A stretch of 64,000 bases of DNA from Ramazzottius varieornatus. Its lineage: Eukaryota > Tardigrada > Eutardigrada > Parachela > Ramazzottiidae. The notes beneath the pieces are model-generated. The model was not told the DNA's origin and did no database searches. It saw only the letters and a program-made list of their open reading frames with translations. Positions 1-10,936 of the stretch are shown piece after piece. The stretch's first letter is position 1; each line of letters starts with the position of its first letter. Location: assembly GCA_001949185.1 (NCBI GenBank), contig BDGG01000009.1:1669135-1733134 (forward strand). The letters run 5' to 3'. Made by a program: the position numbers and the translations under genes.

Positions 1-1692
1 TACCGCCTTCTTTTGTCCTTCATCGGCTAATTTCTGCACTAGTCGAACTAGAACCATCCAGTGGCCGCTTTGAGAAAGGGTAGACAAATTGGAGCAGACC
101 ATGTTGGTCAGTAAAAGTAAGAGGGACATGTCAGTGCAAAACTCGATAACTCTGATAAAAACGTGGTTTGAGTTTGGGTAGCTAAGAAAGTTCGTCATTT
201 GGAAGTCAGAGTTGGACATTGTGTTGAGGATCTTGCCGAAGACTGTGGGTGAGGAGACTGCCACCGTAAGCTCCATCAGGCGAGACCCATACCGATCCAA
301 GGAAAGTTCTTCGTACTTGTCGGCGAGAATCTCCATCAGCATGTCGGCCGCAATCTTTCGTTTTCGTTTCTTCCCTTCCGCCACTTCACTCGTCGTTCCA
401 GAACAGATCAGTTCGTACATCCGCGAGGCAACCAACAACGACTACTAACCAAAGATCGTATATGGGAGCTCCGTAAACAAAACCGAGCAGATCGTTTTCC
501 CAAGTGGCGCACGTTCCAGCCAATATCGCTAAAAAGGTGCGCCACTTGGGAAAACGATCTGCTCGGTTTGGTCTCAGTTACCTGCAAAATGACACTTCCG
601 GACGCCGATTTACATCCCGAAACGACACTTTCCGTCTTGACGGCGCCGGTAGATTCATCGAGAAATATTCGCTCAACGGCTGATATCGCGGCGTTGAGGT
701 TTCTTCGCTCGCTTTTGGACAACATGTCGTTTTGCAAGCCGGAAGACTTTGCGGAGTCATCCTTGTTGTAAGTAAGAACGAACTCTGATGAGCTTTTCGA
801 ATCATACAGTGTTATGGATAGTTGACTGTTCTTGAATTCGTAGTGTAGAACTCGACAAATTCTAAGCAGCATCTTTTCGATGACGTGGGCGGCATAGACG
901 TTGTCCGTGAGAATTTGCGGCTGGAGAAGTAAGCGCGTAACGAAGGACCGAAGCAACTTGTCGTCGACCTTTGCTGTGTTTCTTGCCAGGCACTCGAAGA
1001 TACATTCCACTATATGGCTGGCGCAGGAATGACATGCTAGGTTCTGCAACAAATTCGCATCTTTTTCTGATTCGTCCATAAACGTGGATACGAGACTGTG
1101 TATTCCTGTATAGCATAAGACCTTGCTGTTACTAACTACAAAGTCTCTCTGAAGAACTCAACCCATACGCCTTTAACCCGTACCTTCAACGCCTGTGAGC
1201 TTCAACAAGTACTCCAACACGAAACTCAGTTCTTTGTCTTTGGCGATGGCCACTTCTTGTCCTTTGATATGTTGGAAGATAGCTCCGTATCTCGAAGGAC
1301 CGTCATCGTCGTCGTCGTCGTCGTCATCGGCCACTTCTTCCGATACTTTGTCATCCACCGGACCTCTATTCACAGCTTCCTCCAGATCCACCTATAGTTT
1401 AGAGAATGTTCCGCTCATCAAGATCATCAAGACTACAGAGGCAGGTTACCTTAATTGCTCGTAAATACAGCCTCTCGTCGTCGGTCAAGATCGCCAGCTC
1501 TTCAGCAGGCTGGTCATAAACCGCGACAGTTGTACTGACAAAGTCTGCCGAATGCTCTGCCTTCATCCGTCGTTTCTTTCCAGCCGACGCTTCTTCTGGT
1601 GGCTCAAGGTTGTCGTATTTGGAAACACTTCTCTTGCGGCCATCATCCACTTCCGGTCCCGACGACTGTCCTTTTGACGCTCGCTTAGTCAT
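1..1692 (-). CDS. NOP9: NOP9-like Pumilio-repeat nucleolar protein (partial)
   Basis: Four exons on the minus strand: 1692-1450, 1391-1184, 1105-582 and 441-1, running off the window edge so the C-terminus is missing. All three introns are GT-AG and the frames join cleanly. The start is the ATG at 1692 (MTKRASKGQ); an upstream in-frame GTG is ignored. The N-terminus is basic (GKKRRMK), then an Asp run coded by a GTC/GAC repeat, then helical repeats such as SCASHIVECIFECLA, YAAHVIEKMLL and RYGSRLMELTVAV, which resemble Puf-type repeats. The acidic/basic N-terminus followed by degenerate Puf repeats fits NOP9, which binds pre-rRNA in the nucleolus during 40S assembly. Puf6 or another Puf-like protein remains possible. 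Intron 3 holds a near-perfect palindrome (481-568). Family membership is fairly likely; the exact orthologue is inferred. Confidence 0.6.
479..570. repeat. Intronic palindrome, copy 1 (NOP9 intron 3)
   Basis: Arms 481-512 and 537-568 are perfectly complementary over 32 bp, with a 24-base loop. This is the best-preserved copy in the window and contains the core CAAGTGGCGCAC / GTGCGCCACTTG. Confidence 0.95.
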
Positions 1693-2156
1693 GATTCCGC
1701 CTTTATTTACGTCCACAGAAATTCTGCGAGTTCCGCGCTGTAGCTCCAGGTATAGGTAGAAGACATGCAGCTCAAAGAAATCTAAATGCCGAACAACGGA
1801 AGTGAGCTGGAAGAAAGTCTTTAATAATTAGGAAGAGTTACGCAATGGTATATTATGGACAGCTGACAAAGTGGAGAAATGAAACGTCATGGTTCACCAA
1901 ATGGTTCACTTGAACAGCCCTTGATTGTGTGATTATGGTACATACTGGAACCGAATATTACGTCACTGCCAAAGTGCTGTTCTCTTTACGCAGTGTTTGT
2001 GTTGTTAAATGACTTTGTTGTGGTTTTCTGGCTTTTGCGGAAAGAATCTTGCTATCTGTATGTACTCTGTTCGGTGGTCAACAGGCAATAACGAACTACC
2101 GTAATACATAGGTGATTTTCTCCCTGTGTGATTGGTTTCAGGGGCCGGAAGAAAGC
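1693..2156. promoter_or_regulatory. Divergent intergenic region NOP9/KPTN
   Basis: This stretch lies between the start codons of two head-to-head genes and must hold both promoters and 5' leaders. A TTTCAG acceptor just before the plus-strand ATG suggests a 5'UTR intron of the kaptin gene. No TATA box or named element was recognised. Confidence 0.45.
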
Positions 2157-4460
2157 ATGTGGCGGTCAGCAGCCGTGACGGAGGAGGCCGACGGCGAGAC
2201 GGAGCCCTTGGACAGCCAACCCGTCTCCTTCTTCGTGTCGAATTCGCGTCGAGCTTCAGATGAAAGCAGTGGAGTCTCCCGTTCGTTATCGTCGGAAACT
2301 TCGCGTCATCGTCAGTCCAGGTTCTTCCTTTTCCATACGTTCCAGCTGAACTGCCAAAGTGGTGGCGCAGTAGTACTTCCGCCTGTCTGTTCGACGGGCT
2401 CGAGGATACTGGTGGCTTCTCGCAATGACTCCGTTTATTGCCTTTACTTTCACATCACTTCTGTGACGACAAACGGAGTGGAGGAGATAGTTCTGGCGCC
2501 GAAAGTCCAGATGGTTACTTCACTTCCGCTGCATAGAGGGTGGAAGTTTGGAGCCTTCGTCAGCCACATTCTCCCTGTCCACGACCACGAAGGCTCTTCC
2601 AAAGACTACTATGCACTGGCTTATCTGTCCGATAAACCTTCGTCAGTGAAACCACCGGTATGAAGCTTAAGACTTCGTTCTTTTTGTCCAATACCGTAAT
2701 GCAACGTAGGCTATGTTGCGGTTGCAGAATATCAATCCGGAACCGCAGACGTCCTCCGGCTCCAGTTATGTAGTAACTGTGATCACGACGGTGTCTCAAG
2801 ACGAAGAGCTCAATCGCTTGTACTGTAAGGGAAAAGAACAGAATTGTTGATCGTAGGTCCGAAGAACGAAAGTAAATGTTGTAAGTTTACGTGTTTTTTG
2901 CCATTAGACAGTCACATTGTGGTACCCTTTGCTCCACATGGATGTAATCCACTGGCGTGGTACGTTATCGGTCCGGGCATTCCTATACATTCAAGACCGA
3001 CCCACGAAACTGAGGTCTGAAGTGTCCCTTGGTTCTTGCAGGTGGACGAAGCCCGGCCAGCAGCAGATTTCCTTGCTGATACCGAGCCAGAAGGAGCAGA
3101 TGTACGAAGCCAGGCTTTCCCTTTCCGGCGAAGAGTCGATGGTAGGTCTTCTTTCCTTCTAGCGGAACTCTCTCAGCTCGATGGGTCGTACAAGGCTGGA
3201 GCTTAACGATGTTCTTGTTTAGTAGGATCAATCGGGATTGGCTCTCGAATCTTTATCGGAGTCGGATGTGGGCCTGATGCTCAAGGCAAGCTGGTAAGCC
3301 AAAAGCATTCACACGGTTACTGAGTTTACCGTATCGTACGTGAATAAAATTTTGCTGGTTTCAGCGTCAATGCTCTGGAGTACGTTGACGTGGAGAAACA
3401 TTCTCTTCGAATCATGGCTGTTTCGCAAGGTCCCCGATCGCTTGTCGCATGCTTCACTTTCAGCTGGCTTACGCAAGGTGAGTGGGAAACCAATCTTGAA
3501 GAAGTGGCGCTGGGACTTCCGGGTGGCCTGACTTTTGTTTCTGTGGAATTAGAATGGAGAAGACTTTGGTCTGCTCAGCACGATTCCATGACGTCAAAGA
3601 TGCGCCTGTTCTGGACAGGAGACCAGTTGAACTTGCTGGTCATTGGGCTCTTGGAAGTTGCTGTTCTTTACCTGTAAGCTGTCAGTGGAAAGAAAGCCTT
3701 TGCCAACATGCCGTACTTCTTACTTAAGATGATTTTTCTTACAGTGATATTATGTCAAGTGAGAGACCTGTGTGTGTTGCTCTACAAGGAAGTAACCAGT
3801 ACGACGTTGTGACATGCGCGGACGTGGGGGTCATGGACAACCAACCTATGGTTCTTCTTGGAACATACGGCAAGGTAAGGTTGGCTTTACGTGCTATCGA
3901 AGAGAGTTCACCTAAGCCTGATTCTTGTAGGCTGTTTTGATATACATCAAGGACGAACATCGCGCTTTCCGCCTTCAAGTCCTCGAGACATCCTGCCCTG
4001 TTTGTTTTGTGGCATTCACTGCAATGACGAGCTCTGTGAAAGCCGAGTTAGTTGTGCTGACACAAAGGGGCCTTCAGGTTTACTACGTAACCTGACATAC
4101 TCCTTATTCTTTCTGTACAAGGCGTTCTTCGAGAAGAAAACTCTGCTCTTTGGCAAGCTGTTCGGCCTATTCGGTATTTGTTTTATATCTTTGTCCAGAC
4201 TGAGCATCAGTTTTTCGATAAGCATTGTGGACTAGTGTCAACTGGGCTGTTACTGAGGGTTTGCTATGTTTCTGAAATTGTGGACCACTTTGCAGTCTGC
4301 TTCGAAGTATAAAAGAATCATCTCGGGCTTGTGGATTCTCGATATGAATACTCTGGTCGAGGTCGCTGCCTCCATCAAGCGCAACACGCTCAGGGCCTTC
4401 GCGATCGGTGCAGTTCGTTTCAACTTTAGTTTCTCCTCGCGCCACTTTATCGTAGCTTGA
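2157..4460 (+). CDS. KPTN: Kaptin-like protein (KICSTOR component)
   Basis: Kaptin binds actin and is part of the KICSTOR complex, which tethers GATOR1 to lysosomes in mTORC1 nutrient sensing. I read exons 2157-2657, 2728-2824, about 2912-2962, 3042-3141, 3226-3364 (end approximate), 3365-3673 with flanking introns, 3745-3874, 3931-4086 and 4296-4460. The clearest match is the C-terminal half: LLVIGLLEVAVLYL, then YDVVTCADVGVMDNQP, VLLGTYGKAVLIYI and AELVVLTQRGLQVYY follow the order of human kaptin beta-propeller/FG-GAP-like repeats. The N-terminal part (FFLFHTFQLNCQSGG) is weaker. The splice donor of the third exon is unresolved, since no good GT fits the needed phase, and the last exon was chosen on frame alone. 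A divergent WD/integrin-alpha-like protein is the alternative. Confidence 0.65.
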
Positions 4461-4884
4461 CTTTATACTGAGAGATTTTCTCTACTCCTAGCGCCCGACT
4501 TTGAACAGACTTTCAAGTTACGTGGTGGAAGAAACGGGAGCACGTTATCGGAGAGACGAACGTAGAGCAACAGTGAACGCCAATATCTTACTGGAAAATA
4601 ATTCTGTAGGCACGTACCAAAGGACGAAATCAAAGCAAAGTAAGACATCAGCGGAAAACCCGCGAAAATAATAGGCCAGCAAAAGCAGAAAACAATACAC
4701 GCACATACACCAGGAAATGAAAGGATACGTCTAAAAAATAAAATCAGCAAAGAAAGCAAATCACCCAAGCTGATACAGCTCACAACCGGTAAAAAATCTA
4801 TCTATAAAACCATCAGAAACGACACTGGAAAGAAATCCACACCCAGAAATGAAAGACGGTACAGGAAATACAGAAAAAAAATCC
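4461..4884. other. Convergent intergenic region
   Basis: A-rich tail-to-tail spacer between the kaptin-like gene and the tandem-RRM gene. It contains runs such as AAAAAAATCC near 4874 but nothing with coding character. It presumably holds both 3'UTRs. Confidence 0.5.
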
Positions 4885-5704
4885 CTATGCCAGATTACTG
4901 GCCAAGTGGATTCTCAGTCGGAGAACAGCTCCATCGGCGGAGACTGTGTTGTTCTGGCTTGAAAGAACAGCCGCCTCGGCGCTTGTTCGATTGTGGAAGA
5001 TAACATGGCCTCTTCGGTTCGAATCTGCAATGAAACACCAGTCAATTATTACAAACGTATACTCAGCCATGTGAATGCAATCGTGCGCAGCTTCCGGTTG
5101 GACATTTCTTACCGATGGCTGCATGCTCGACGATGCCGAAGGCTTGAAAGTGGACCAGGAGTTCTCTATCCATCCAGCGATCAGGGATTCCGAAGACGAC
5201 TACCTTTACGCAGTAGTCTCGGGTCGGAGGAAGGGCAACATCAACCTGAAAGGCAACAAGGAAGTGCAGAGCAAAGCCAGCTTGAATACGAAATCAGCCA
5301 AACGATCGTACCTTCACATCCTTGTGGTCGATGAGGATACCATGCCCGAAGTGTTCCCTGGCCCGCTCGAAGAAGGCCAGTGCACGATCCAAGTCCTCTC
5401 TGCTCCGGAATCTTATAAATCCCAAGCCAATACAATCGCCAATAATACCTGAGAGTACAGCTGGACTTAGCAACAAACCAGGGAAGAAAACGTTGGATCC
5501 CGGTTCTGAGAAACAAGATACGCCGTCACAGTCTCGCAGATAGAACTCACCACGGTCTCCGTCACAGGTTCGCTGCGTAAACCGCACCGTGTTACAGTCC
5601 TCGACCCCCTGAAGCAGGCAGAACATCTCCCGGAACATGCTGTCAGTGATGTCTGGAGGAAGAAAGCAGGCTTTGAGCTGAGACTGATGACAATTCTGTG
5701 CCAT
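4885..5704 (-). CDS. Small tandem-RRM RNA-binding protein
   Basis: Four exons (5704-5551, 5448-5312, 5245-5113, 5024-4885) join in frame to a protein of 187 residues. It is almost entirely two RNA-recognition motifs. RRM1 runs from LKACFLPPDITDSMFREMF to an RNP1-like LGFIRFRSREDLDRAL. RRM2 has an RNP2 VVVFGIPDRWMD and an RNP1 RGHVIFHNRTSAEAAV. The layout recalls ELAV/Sex-lethal-type two-RRM cores, but no orthologue was recognised. The start ATG at 5704 (MAQNCHQSQ) is the first in the open frame. A longer open minus frame upstream (about 6230-5830, with LFCQFCDKW) could be extra 5' coding sequence that I could not connect. Binding of single-stranded RNA is implied by the domains; target and process are unknown. 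Confidence 0.7.
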
Positions 5705-6357
5705 GATGATTGATCGTGTGATGGGAGTCCAGAGAGAGTCCAGGGGAAAAACCTGCAAAAAGAGCTGCAAAAGGGAATACGTGCTTGGACAGAAATGGCA
5801 CTGAGGAAGAGCCGGAAACAAACTTTCGTCAGAACTCAGAAGAAAAACGAATTGGAAGGAAATTCCGAAAATCCCGAGAGGTCATGAAAGCGTGACCCGG
5901 ATCTCCTGGATCGTGATTGTAACCTTCGCCCAGGGCCAGCAGGAAGCAGCCCAGTGTCCACTTGTCACAGAACTGACAGAAGAGGCTGTCCAGATTTGGC
6001 TGGGTAACCTTCGATCTCTTCGCCCGGCGAGCCCAGGGGAAACCAGGTGCGATCTTGTTGACCTCAGCATGCCAATTTCCGGCAATTTTTTGCCGACGAT
6101 AGGAGCTTTCAGTCTGTGGACAGATGACGGTGTCCTGTTGTCTGAAATATCCGTTTCCGGTTATCCTTCCTGTCTGGTTCGCCTGCTTGGAGCGTCAGGT
6201 CTCTTCACAACTTGTGGAACTCTTGGGCGAACAACAACTTATGAACTACTGCGGACATCTTTCCAGAAGACTGCTGCCCTCTAAGAGCGCATTTTGGCGG
6301 AATATACGCCCGACAGGTACCTAAGAGATTGCGCTAGCATCTCTGGTTAAACTGTTC
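5705..6357. other. Divergent region with an unassigned open minus frame
   Basis: Lies between the RRM gene and the ZIP gene, transcribed away from each other. A roughly 115-codon minus frame without an ATG and a 130-codon plus frame opening on GTG (5892-6284) overlap here. Neither matches a family I know and neither has a convincing set of splice sites. It should contain the promoters of both neighbours. Confidence 0.35.
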
Positions 6358-8591
6358 ATGAGGCATAACTGGTTCATTGTCTGCAGTAGAATGCTTCGCT
6401 CTGTGTTTACATCAGAAAGTGTACGTTGGGGTTTGTGGTTGCAGGTAAGCGTATCGGCTGATGGGGTTTGCTAGTCATCCAGCGCCAACTACATCTGCCT
6501 CTGCTGAGAATGTCAGCGCGAGAAGCCCTCTCCCAGGTGGACTGCACCAAGGCAAATGCCACAGGAACACTGCGAGATTCCTGCAACAAGGACAGCATAC
6601 ATGCGTGGACTGTAGATCTGTGCATGAAGGCTTTACAAGAAATCTGTAGCACACCAGTTAGCAATGGAACACAGTCAGACCGGCCATCCAAGCTGGAGGT
6701 ATGGGGTTATGGAGGCCTCTTCGTCCTGCTGGTCTCCCTCTCGTCCGTCGTCGGTGTCTTCTTCCTGCCCCTGATGAAGATGGAGTCGTACAAGAAGGTG
6801 CTGATGGGCATGGTTGGCTTGGCTGTCGGCTGTCTGTGTGGCAGTGCCATCTTCCACTTGATACCTCAAGCCTTCCAGCTGCCTGACGAGACCGTCCCCG
6901 AACTGGAAGCCTACTTGTTCAAAGCTCTGGTCATCATCGCGGCTATCTACGCTTTCTTCTTGACGGAGAGACTGCTGAAGTTGTCGGTGGACCATCGTAA
7001 GCGAAAGAAGCAGCTAAGCCGCAGTCGACTGAGTGGCATCGCGCGAGAAAGCTCACCGGGAAACGATACCAAGGTTTGGCAGAGTTTTGCGAGCCTGCAT
7101 ACCCATTGAGCGCGTTTGCATAGGGTTTGCAGTATGCAGGTGGATGATAGTTGATGTCAAATGGTGTTTCATGAACCTGCATACCCTATCTTGCACGGGT
7201 TCACCTGCGTGCTTGTATGCAGGTGTGCGAATGGGAAAGAGTGATTTGTTTGATTCTCTCTTTAGGTATATTCGTCGAGCAATGGTGGGCATTTGGAGGA
7301 TTACGGTCACTCGCACCTCCACGATCCCCTCAAGCTGGGCAACGGACACGGAGAAACCATGTCGGACGATTCGTTTGACGAGACACGTGGCCAGCACTGT
7401 AGCAATATCCACGTCAAGATTCCACCTTCGGAAGTGCGGACCCACCAGCACGAACATGACTTTGACACAGTGGAACTAAAATCGCATCCGATTAAGACGG
7501 TGGCTTGGATGGTTATCACCGGAGATGGCATGTAAGATTAACAGCCATGGCTAAACCCGCTAACCTTCGCCATGAAACCATTTTAAGCACCGTGTTTCTT
7601 TTCTTCTCTTCCAGTCATAACTTGTAAGTCGAGGGAGAGCAAAGTCCCACCGGAAATGGAAATTACTGAGTCAAGAACATGATTCGTCATTCATGATTTC
7701 GGAGTTCTGCAGGCGAACTCGGCCGGATCGTTTTCCAAGTGGCGCATAATGTTCGCCAATAATACTGGTAACGTGCGCCACTTGGAAAAACGATCTTTTC
7801 GACTTTGTTTGCCGAGCTCCCAGTAATAAGTTGCTTAATTACTGGTCGTTCCTTCTTTATCGTAGCGTGGATGGTTTGGCAATGGGGGCAGCTTTTTCCG
7901 TGTCTCTGCTGGAAGGCATTTCGGTGTCGATCGCCGTCTTGTGCGAGGAACTGCCGCACGAACTGGGAGACTTGGCCATCCTGCTGAATTCTGGAATGAA
8001 ACTAAAGAAGGCCCTGCTGTACAACTTTATATCGGCCTGTACCTGCTTCATAGGACTGATTGTGGGCATTCTCTTGGGCGGAATGGAAGAAGCCCAGACG
8101 TGGATCTTCGCGCTGGCCGGAGGAATGTTCTTGTACATTAGCCTCGTCGACATGGTAGGTGATGAGTGCCGTCAGAAAGATGTGTGACGTCGGCAAATGA
8201 CTTCACCCACATTGATTCTCCCAAGTGGCGCACGCTTTGAGCTGAAAATAATGATGACGTGCGCCACTTGCGAAGACAATCGAGCTCAACCAGATCGTTT
8301 TTCAAAGTGGCGCGCGCTCTCACCTAGTAACACTGAGAACGTGCGCCACTTGAGATGACGGTCTGAATGAAAGAACTTGCTGGCATTCCGTTTGTTCTTC
8401 TTCTCATTAAAGACAGTGGTTTTATGTTGCAGCTTCCGGAAATGACACACACGGCGGAAGAAGCCAGCAGCGAGAGCTTTAAGAGCGGCATGATCATGCT
8501 TGGCATCCAGAATGTGGGCATGCTGTCGGGCTTCACCATCATGTTCCTCTTGGCGCGCTATGCCAGGGACATTACTTTCGAGAAAACGTGA
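6358..8591 (+). CDS. SLC39A14: ZIP-family (LIV-1) metal transporter, ZIP8/ZIP14-like
   Basis: Six exons (6358-6444, 6537-7073, 7266-7531, 7615-7623, 7866-8154, 8433-8591) join to 448 codons in frame. The protein has an extracellular N-terminal part with NAT and NGT sequons, then [18 protein letters not shown] and other ZIP membrane segments, and a His-rich cytosolic loop ([12 protein letters not shown]). The metal site reads GDGIHNFVDG and [10 protein letters not shown]. The second has Glu where most LIV-1 members have His, as in ZIP8 and ZIP14, which carry Zn, Fe and Mn across the plasma membrane into the cytosol. The HNF of the first motif is encoded by a 9-nt exon. The N-terminal exon (MRHNWFIVC) is the least certain part. 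The gene symbol marks the closest type, not proven orthology. Confidence 0.88.
7094..7223. repeat. Two stem-loops with CCTGCATAC/GTATGCAGG arms
   Basis: In intron 2 of the ZIP gene, arms 7094-7102/7132-7140 and 7176-7184/7215-7223 carry the same 9-bp inverted pair twice. They are unrelated to the CAAGTGGCGCACG family. Confidence 0.7.
7615..7623 (+). other. SLC39A14: 9-nt microexon of the ZIP transporter
   Basis: TCATAACTT is flanked by CTTCCAG and GTAAGTC. Joining the exon ending at 7531 (phase 2), these nine bases and the exon from 7866 restores GDG-I-HNF-VDG, the metal-binding motif of transmembrane segment 4 in LIV-1 ZIP proteins. Without it the motif would be lost. Confidence 0.85.
7712..7820. 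repeat. Intronic palindrome, copy 2 (ZIP intron 4)
   Basis: Long copy whose symmetry extends outside the core to a CGAACTCGGCC... / ...TTTGTTTGCCGAGCT pair, showing that the full element exceeds 100 bp. Confidence 0.9.
8212..8366. repeat. Intronic palindrome, tandem pair (ZIP intron 5)
   Basis: Two head-to-tail copies, 8212-8288 and 8286-8366, that meet in a shared CGAGCTCAACCAGATCG junction. Each has its own CAAGTGGCGC / GCGCCACTTG arms. Confidence 0.9.
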
Positions 8592-8951
8592 GGCCCGTCA
8601 AGGCCGGAAGTTGGACCGATGGAACGAAGCCGTTTGCAGTGAATGAAGTGAACACGTATCCTGTGATACGTCTCTCAGTGTGGACGGAGGTGAAGTAAGT
8701 GAAGTCTGAGACTAAGTTAATTTGAAATTGCTCTGTGTTCTCTGGTGGGACCTCGATACCTGAAATTTCTCCTTCCTCTAAATTCTTAACTCTTTTGTTT
8801 ACTCGTTTATTCATTACGATACGACCTTATCTATTTGTAATGCTCTACCTTTCTTCCCTTCAGTTTTTACTTTTATTTATTGGGATTTCTGCTATATTGC
8901 GGGCCAAGTCAATACAATAAAGTATACCAAAGTGTGGTGTGGTAGATGGCG
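8592..8951. terminator. Convergent 3' region ZIP/tektin
   Basis: Tail-to-tail spacer with a pyrimidine-rich block. An AATAAA near 8917 is the likely polyadenylation signal of the plus-strand ZIP gene. No coding sequence was recognised. Confidence 0.5.
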
Positions 8952-10579
8952 TCATACCAACACTTTGGGAAGATGCTTTTTATAACGTTGATCGGGGTCC
9001 ATGGAAAAGACTTTGGTACCGCGATCGACGACCCAGTCAATAACGTCTTTCTCAGCTTCTGGAAGGAAGGTGCCTTGGCGAAGATCGACGGCACGCTTAT
9101 CCATCTCTAAGCACTTTTGCTTTCGATCAAGATCGAGCTCCACTCTGTGCAGTTGCTCACTTAAATCGTTCCATCGACTCCTACACAGATGCATGCTGGA
9201 GTTGGCAGCACTAGGCGAAAAGGCAGAAAAAGAGAAGGCTATGCAAACCGGAGCTCTGTTATCTTTTGGAAGAGTCCTTCGCGAGAATGGCGATGGTTAC
9301 TGGCTTCCAAGAGGAGGCCTTCTTGTGCAATGTCCATAGACAGTTCGTTGTTGGGTCGCTGGTTCCTGTTCTCCAGACGAGTATGACACAGTTTCTTCCA
9401 GGGCAGAACGTCTTCGTGTCCTTTTTCTGTGGCGTGGATATCGTTCTCCACCGCTTTCAGTTCCGTCACTAGCTACACAAAGTACAGGCGCCTCAAGCCA
9501 GGTCCATCCATGCTAGCTGCCTTGCTGAACACTTACATTTTGTCGGTTGTGCTCCAGTCTTCGGGCGGCTTGCAGGGTGTCGTGATACCTCTTGCGGTAT
9601 GCAAAGTCGGTGGCATGAATTTTGGTGTCGAAATCATGCATGACTTTGGAGAAGAGTGCGGTAATGTTGTTGCGCAAGACTGTGGACCTATCCAGCAACT
9701 TGGCGGCCAGCCGGATGTACTCCAGACTGTGCTCCAGCCAGCCGCGCATCGTCTTCATTCTGTAACAGGTTAACCGACTTGACCTCTTGACGGGTTAATT
9801 TTCAGGGACTGCAGACTGCAGAAGTAAGGTTTGGAGCTGCGGTCAGTCATACTTACCTACCCTTTGGGAGTACGAAGGATATGGGGCTTGAGCGAAAGAC
9901 CATAGGAGGCTGTACTTAGGGCCAACTGGGCCTGGTCCGTATTAAGTGTTTGGTCCTTATCTTCAAGGTCTTTGGTCAGCAGGTGCTGGCAGTTTTGAAG
10001 GTCTTCTTGCACTTTAATGGCTTCCTGAATTTTCCTCTCTAGTTCCCGGCGAATGAAAGCCGCCAGCTCTTGCTCCTGAAAGAGAGCATTGTACCACAGG
10101 TGTCATTTTTAGGCAGATGAGATGTAACCAGTAGAGTGTGCGGGAGTACCTGTATGGACATGCTGGCTTCTTACCTGGCAAAGTCTTCCCTCTACTTCGT
10201 CGTGGACGTTATTAATGCCTTCTCGAGCGTCACACAAGGTTTGACATTCGCCAATGACGTTCATGATGAGCTCGTGGCGGTTGGTCAGGCCTCGATCAAG
10301 CCGGTCCTTGGAGGCTTGCAGGTTAGCGCGTTCGGCCTGCACCAGATCAAACATCTCCTGCAAGCGCGTGCGGATAGCCTTGACATGATCAATGCGGTCC
10401 TTGAGGCGCATCCGGTTGTCGTGTTCATCCCAGGCCGTCCTCAGCTTGACTTCCTGCCGCAGCCATCCCGCAGCTGCACGCTCGTAGATACCCTTGTGCC
10501 GCAGGTCGTCACTGGCACGTTCGATGTTACGATCAAACTGCTCCAGCTCAGCCGGCAAATACCCATGATCTTCAGTCAT
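8952..10579 (-). CDS. Tektin family protein
   Basis: Five exons (10579-10175, 10075-9861, 9759-9537, 9472-9249, 9180-8952) join to 431 codons, a normal tektin length. Tektins form filaments inside the A-tubule of ciliary and flagellar doublet microtubules. The sequence is coiled-coil throughout and follows the family order: a first rod segment ending NNVHDEVEGRL, a second with HLLTKDLEDKDQTL, then LENRNQRPNNELSMD, which is the tektin signature loop (usually RPNVELCRD) with Asn for Val and Ser-Met for Cys-Arg. I cannot assign it to tektin 1-5. The exon 2 donor must be at 9860 (GGGTAGG); one site later would bring in a stop codon. Presence of this gene implies a ciliated cell type. Confidence 0.85.
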
Positions 10580-10936
10580 TTTCACAGCTCCAACAGCGGT
10601 ATTCAACCAACTCACAATCACAAACTACCCTACAGGTAAAGCGTGACACTTCAGACACACACTAAGATTGGAAATGCCTGGAAACCATTTCACGCAGCAC
10701 GCATAATAATCATTGATGGATTTGCATATTCATGGAAAGACGGCAAAAATCCGCAAGCGAGCTAGGTGATATTTGTCTAAAGAGCAAACTGGCGCTAATG
10801 GTCCTCATGAATAATTCAGACTTTGGAATGTCAAATCAAATGTAAAATCTGTCATTAAATTCTAAGCAGCGGCAAGTTTTCATCAAAAGACACAAGTGAG
10901 ATCACCGTTGATGGGCACGATCAGGGAGCAGCCTCC
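10580..10936. other. Spacer between tektin and ORP1L-type genes
   Basis: Carries the tektin 5' leader and promoter and the 3'UTR of the ORP1L-type gene, both on the minus strand. It is AT-rich and no recognisable motif stands out. Confidence 0.4.

Noticed and set aside
1295-1330. GTC trinucleotide run as a standalone microsatellite
   Set aside because: It codes the Asp tract of the NOP9-like protein in frame, so it is part of an exon.
6468-7109. ZIP start at the open frame beginning 6468
   Set aside because: That frame opens on TTG; a CAG|GTAAGC donor at 6444 and a CTCCCAG acceptor at 6536 link an upstream ATG exon in frame.
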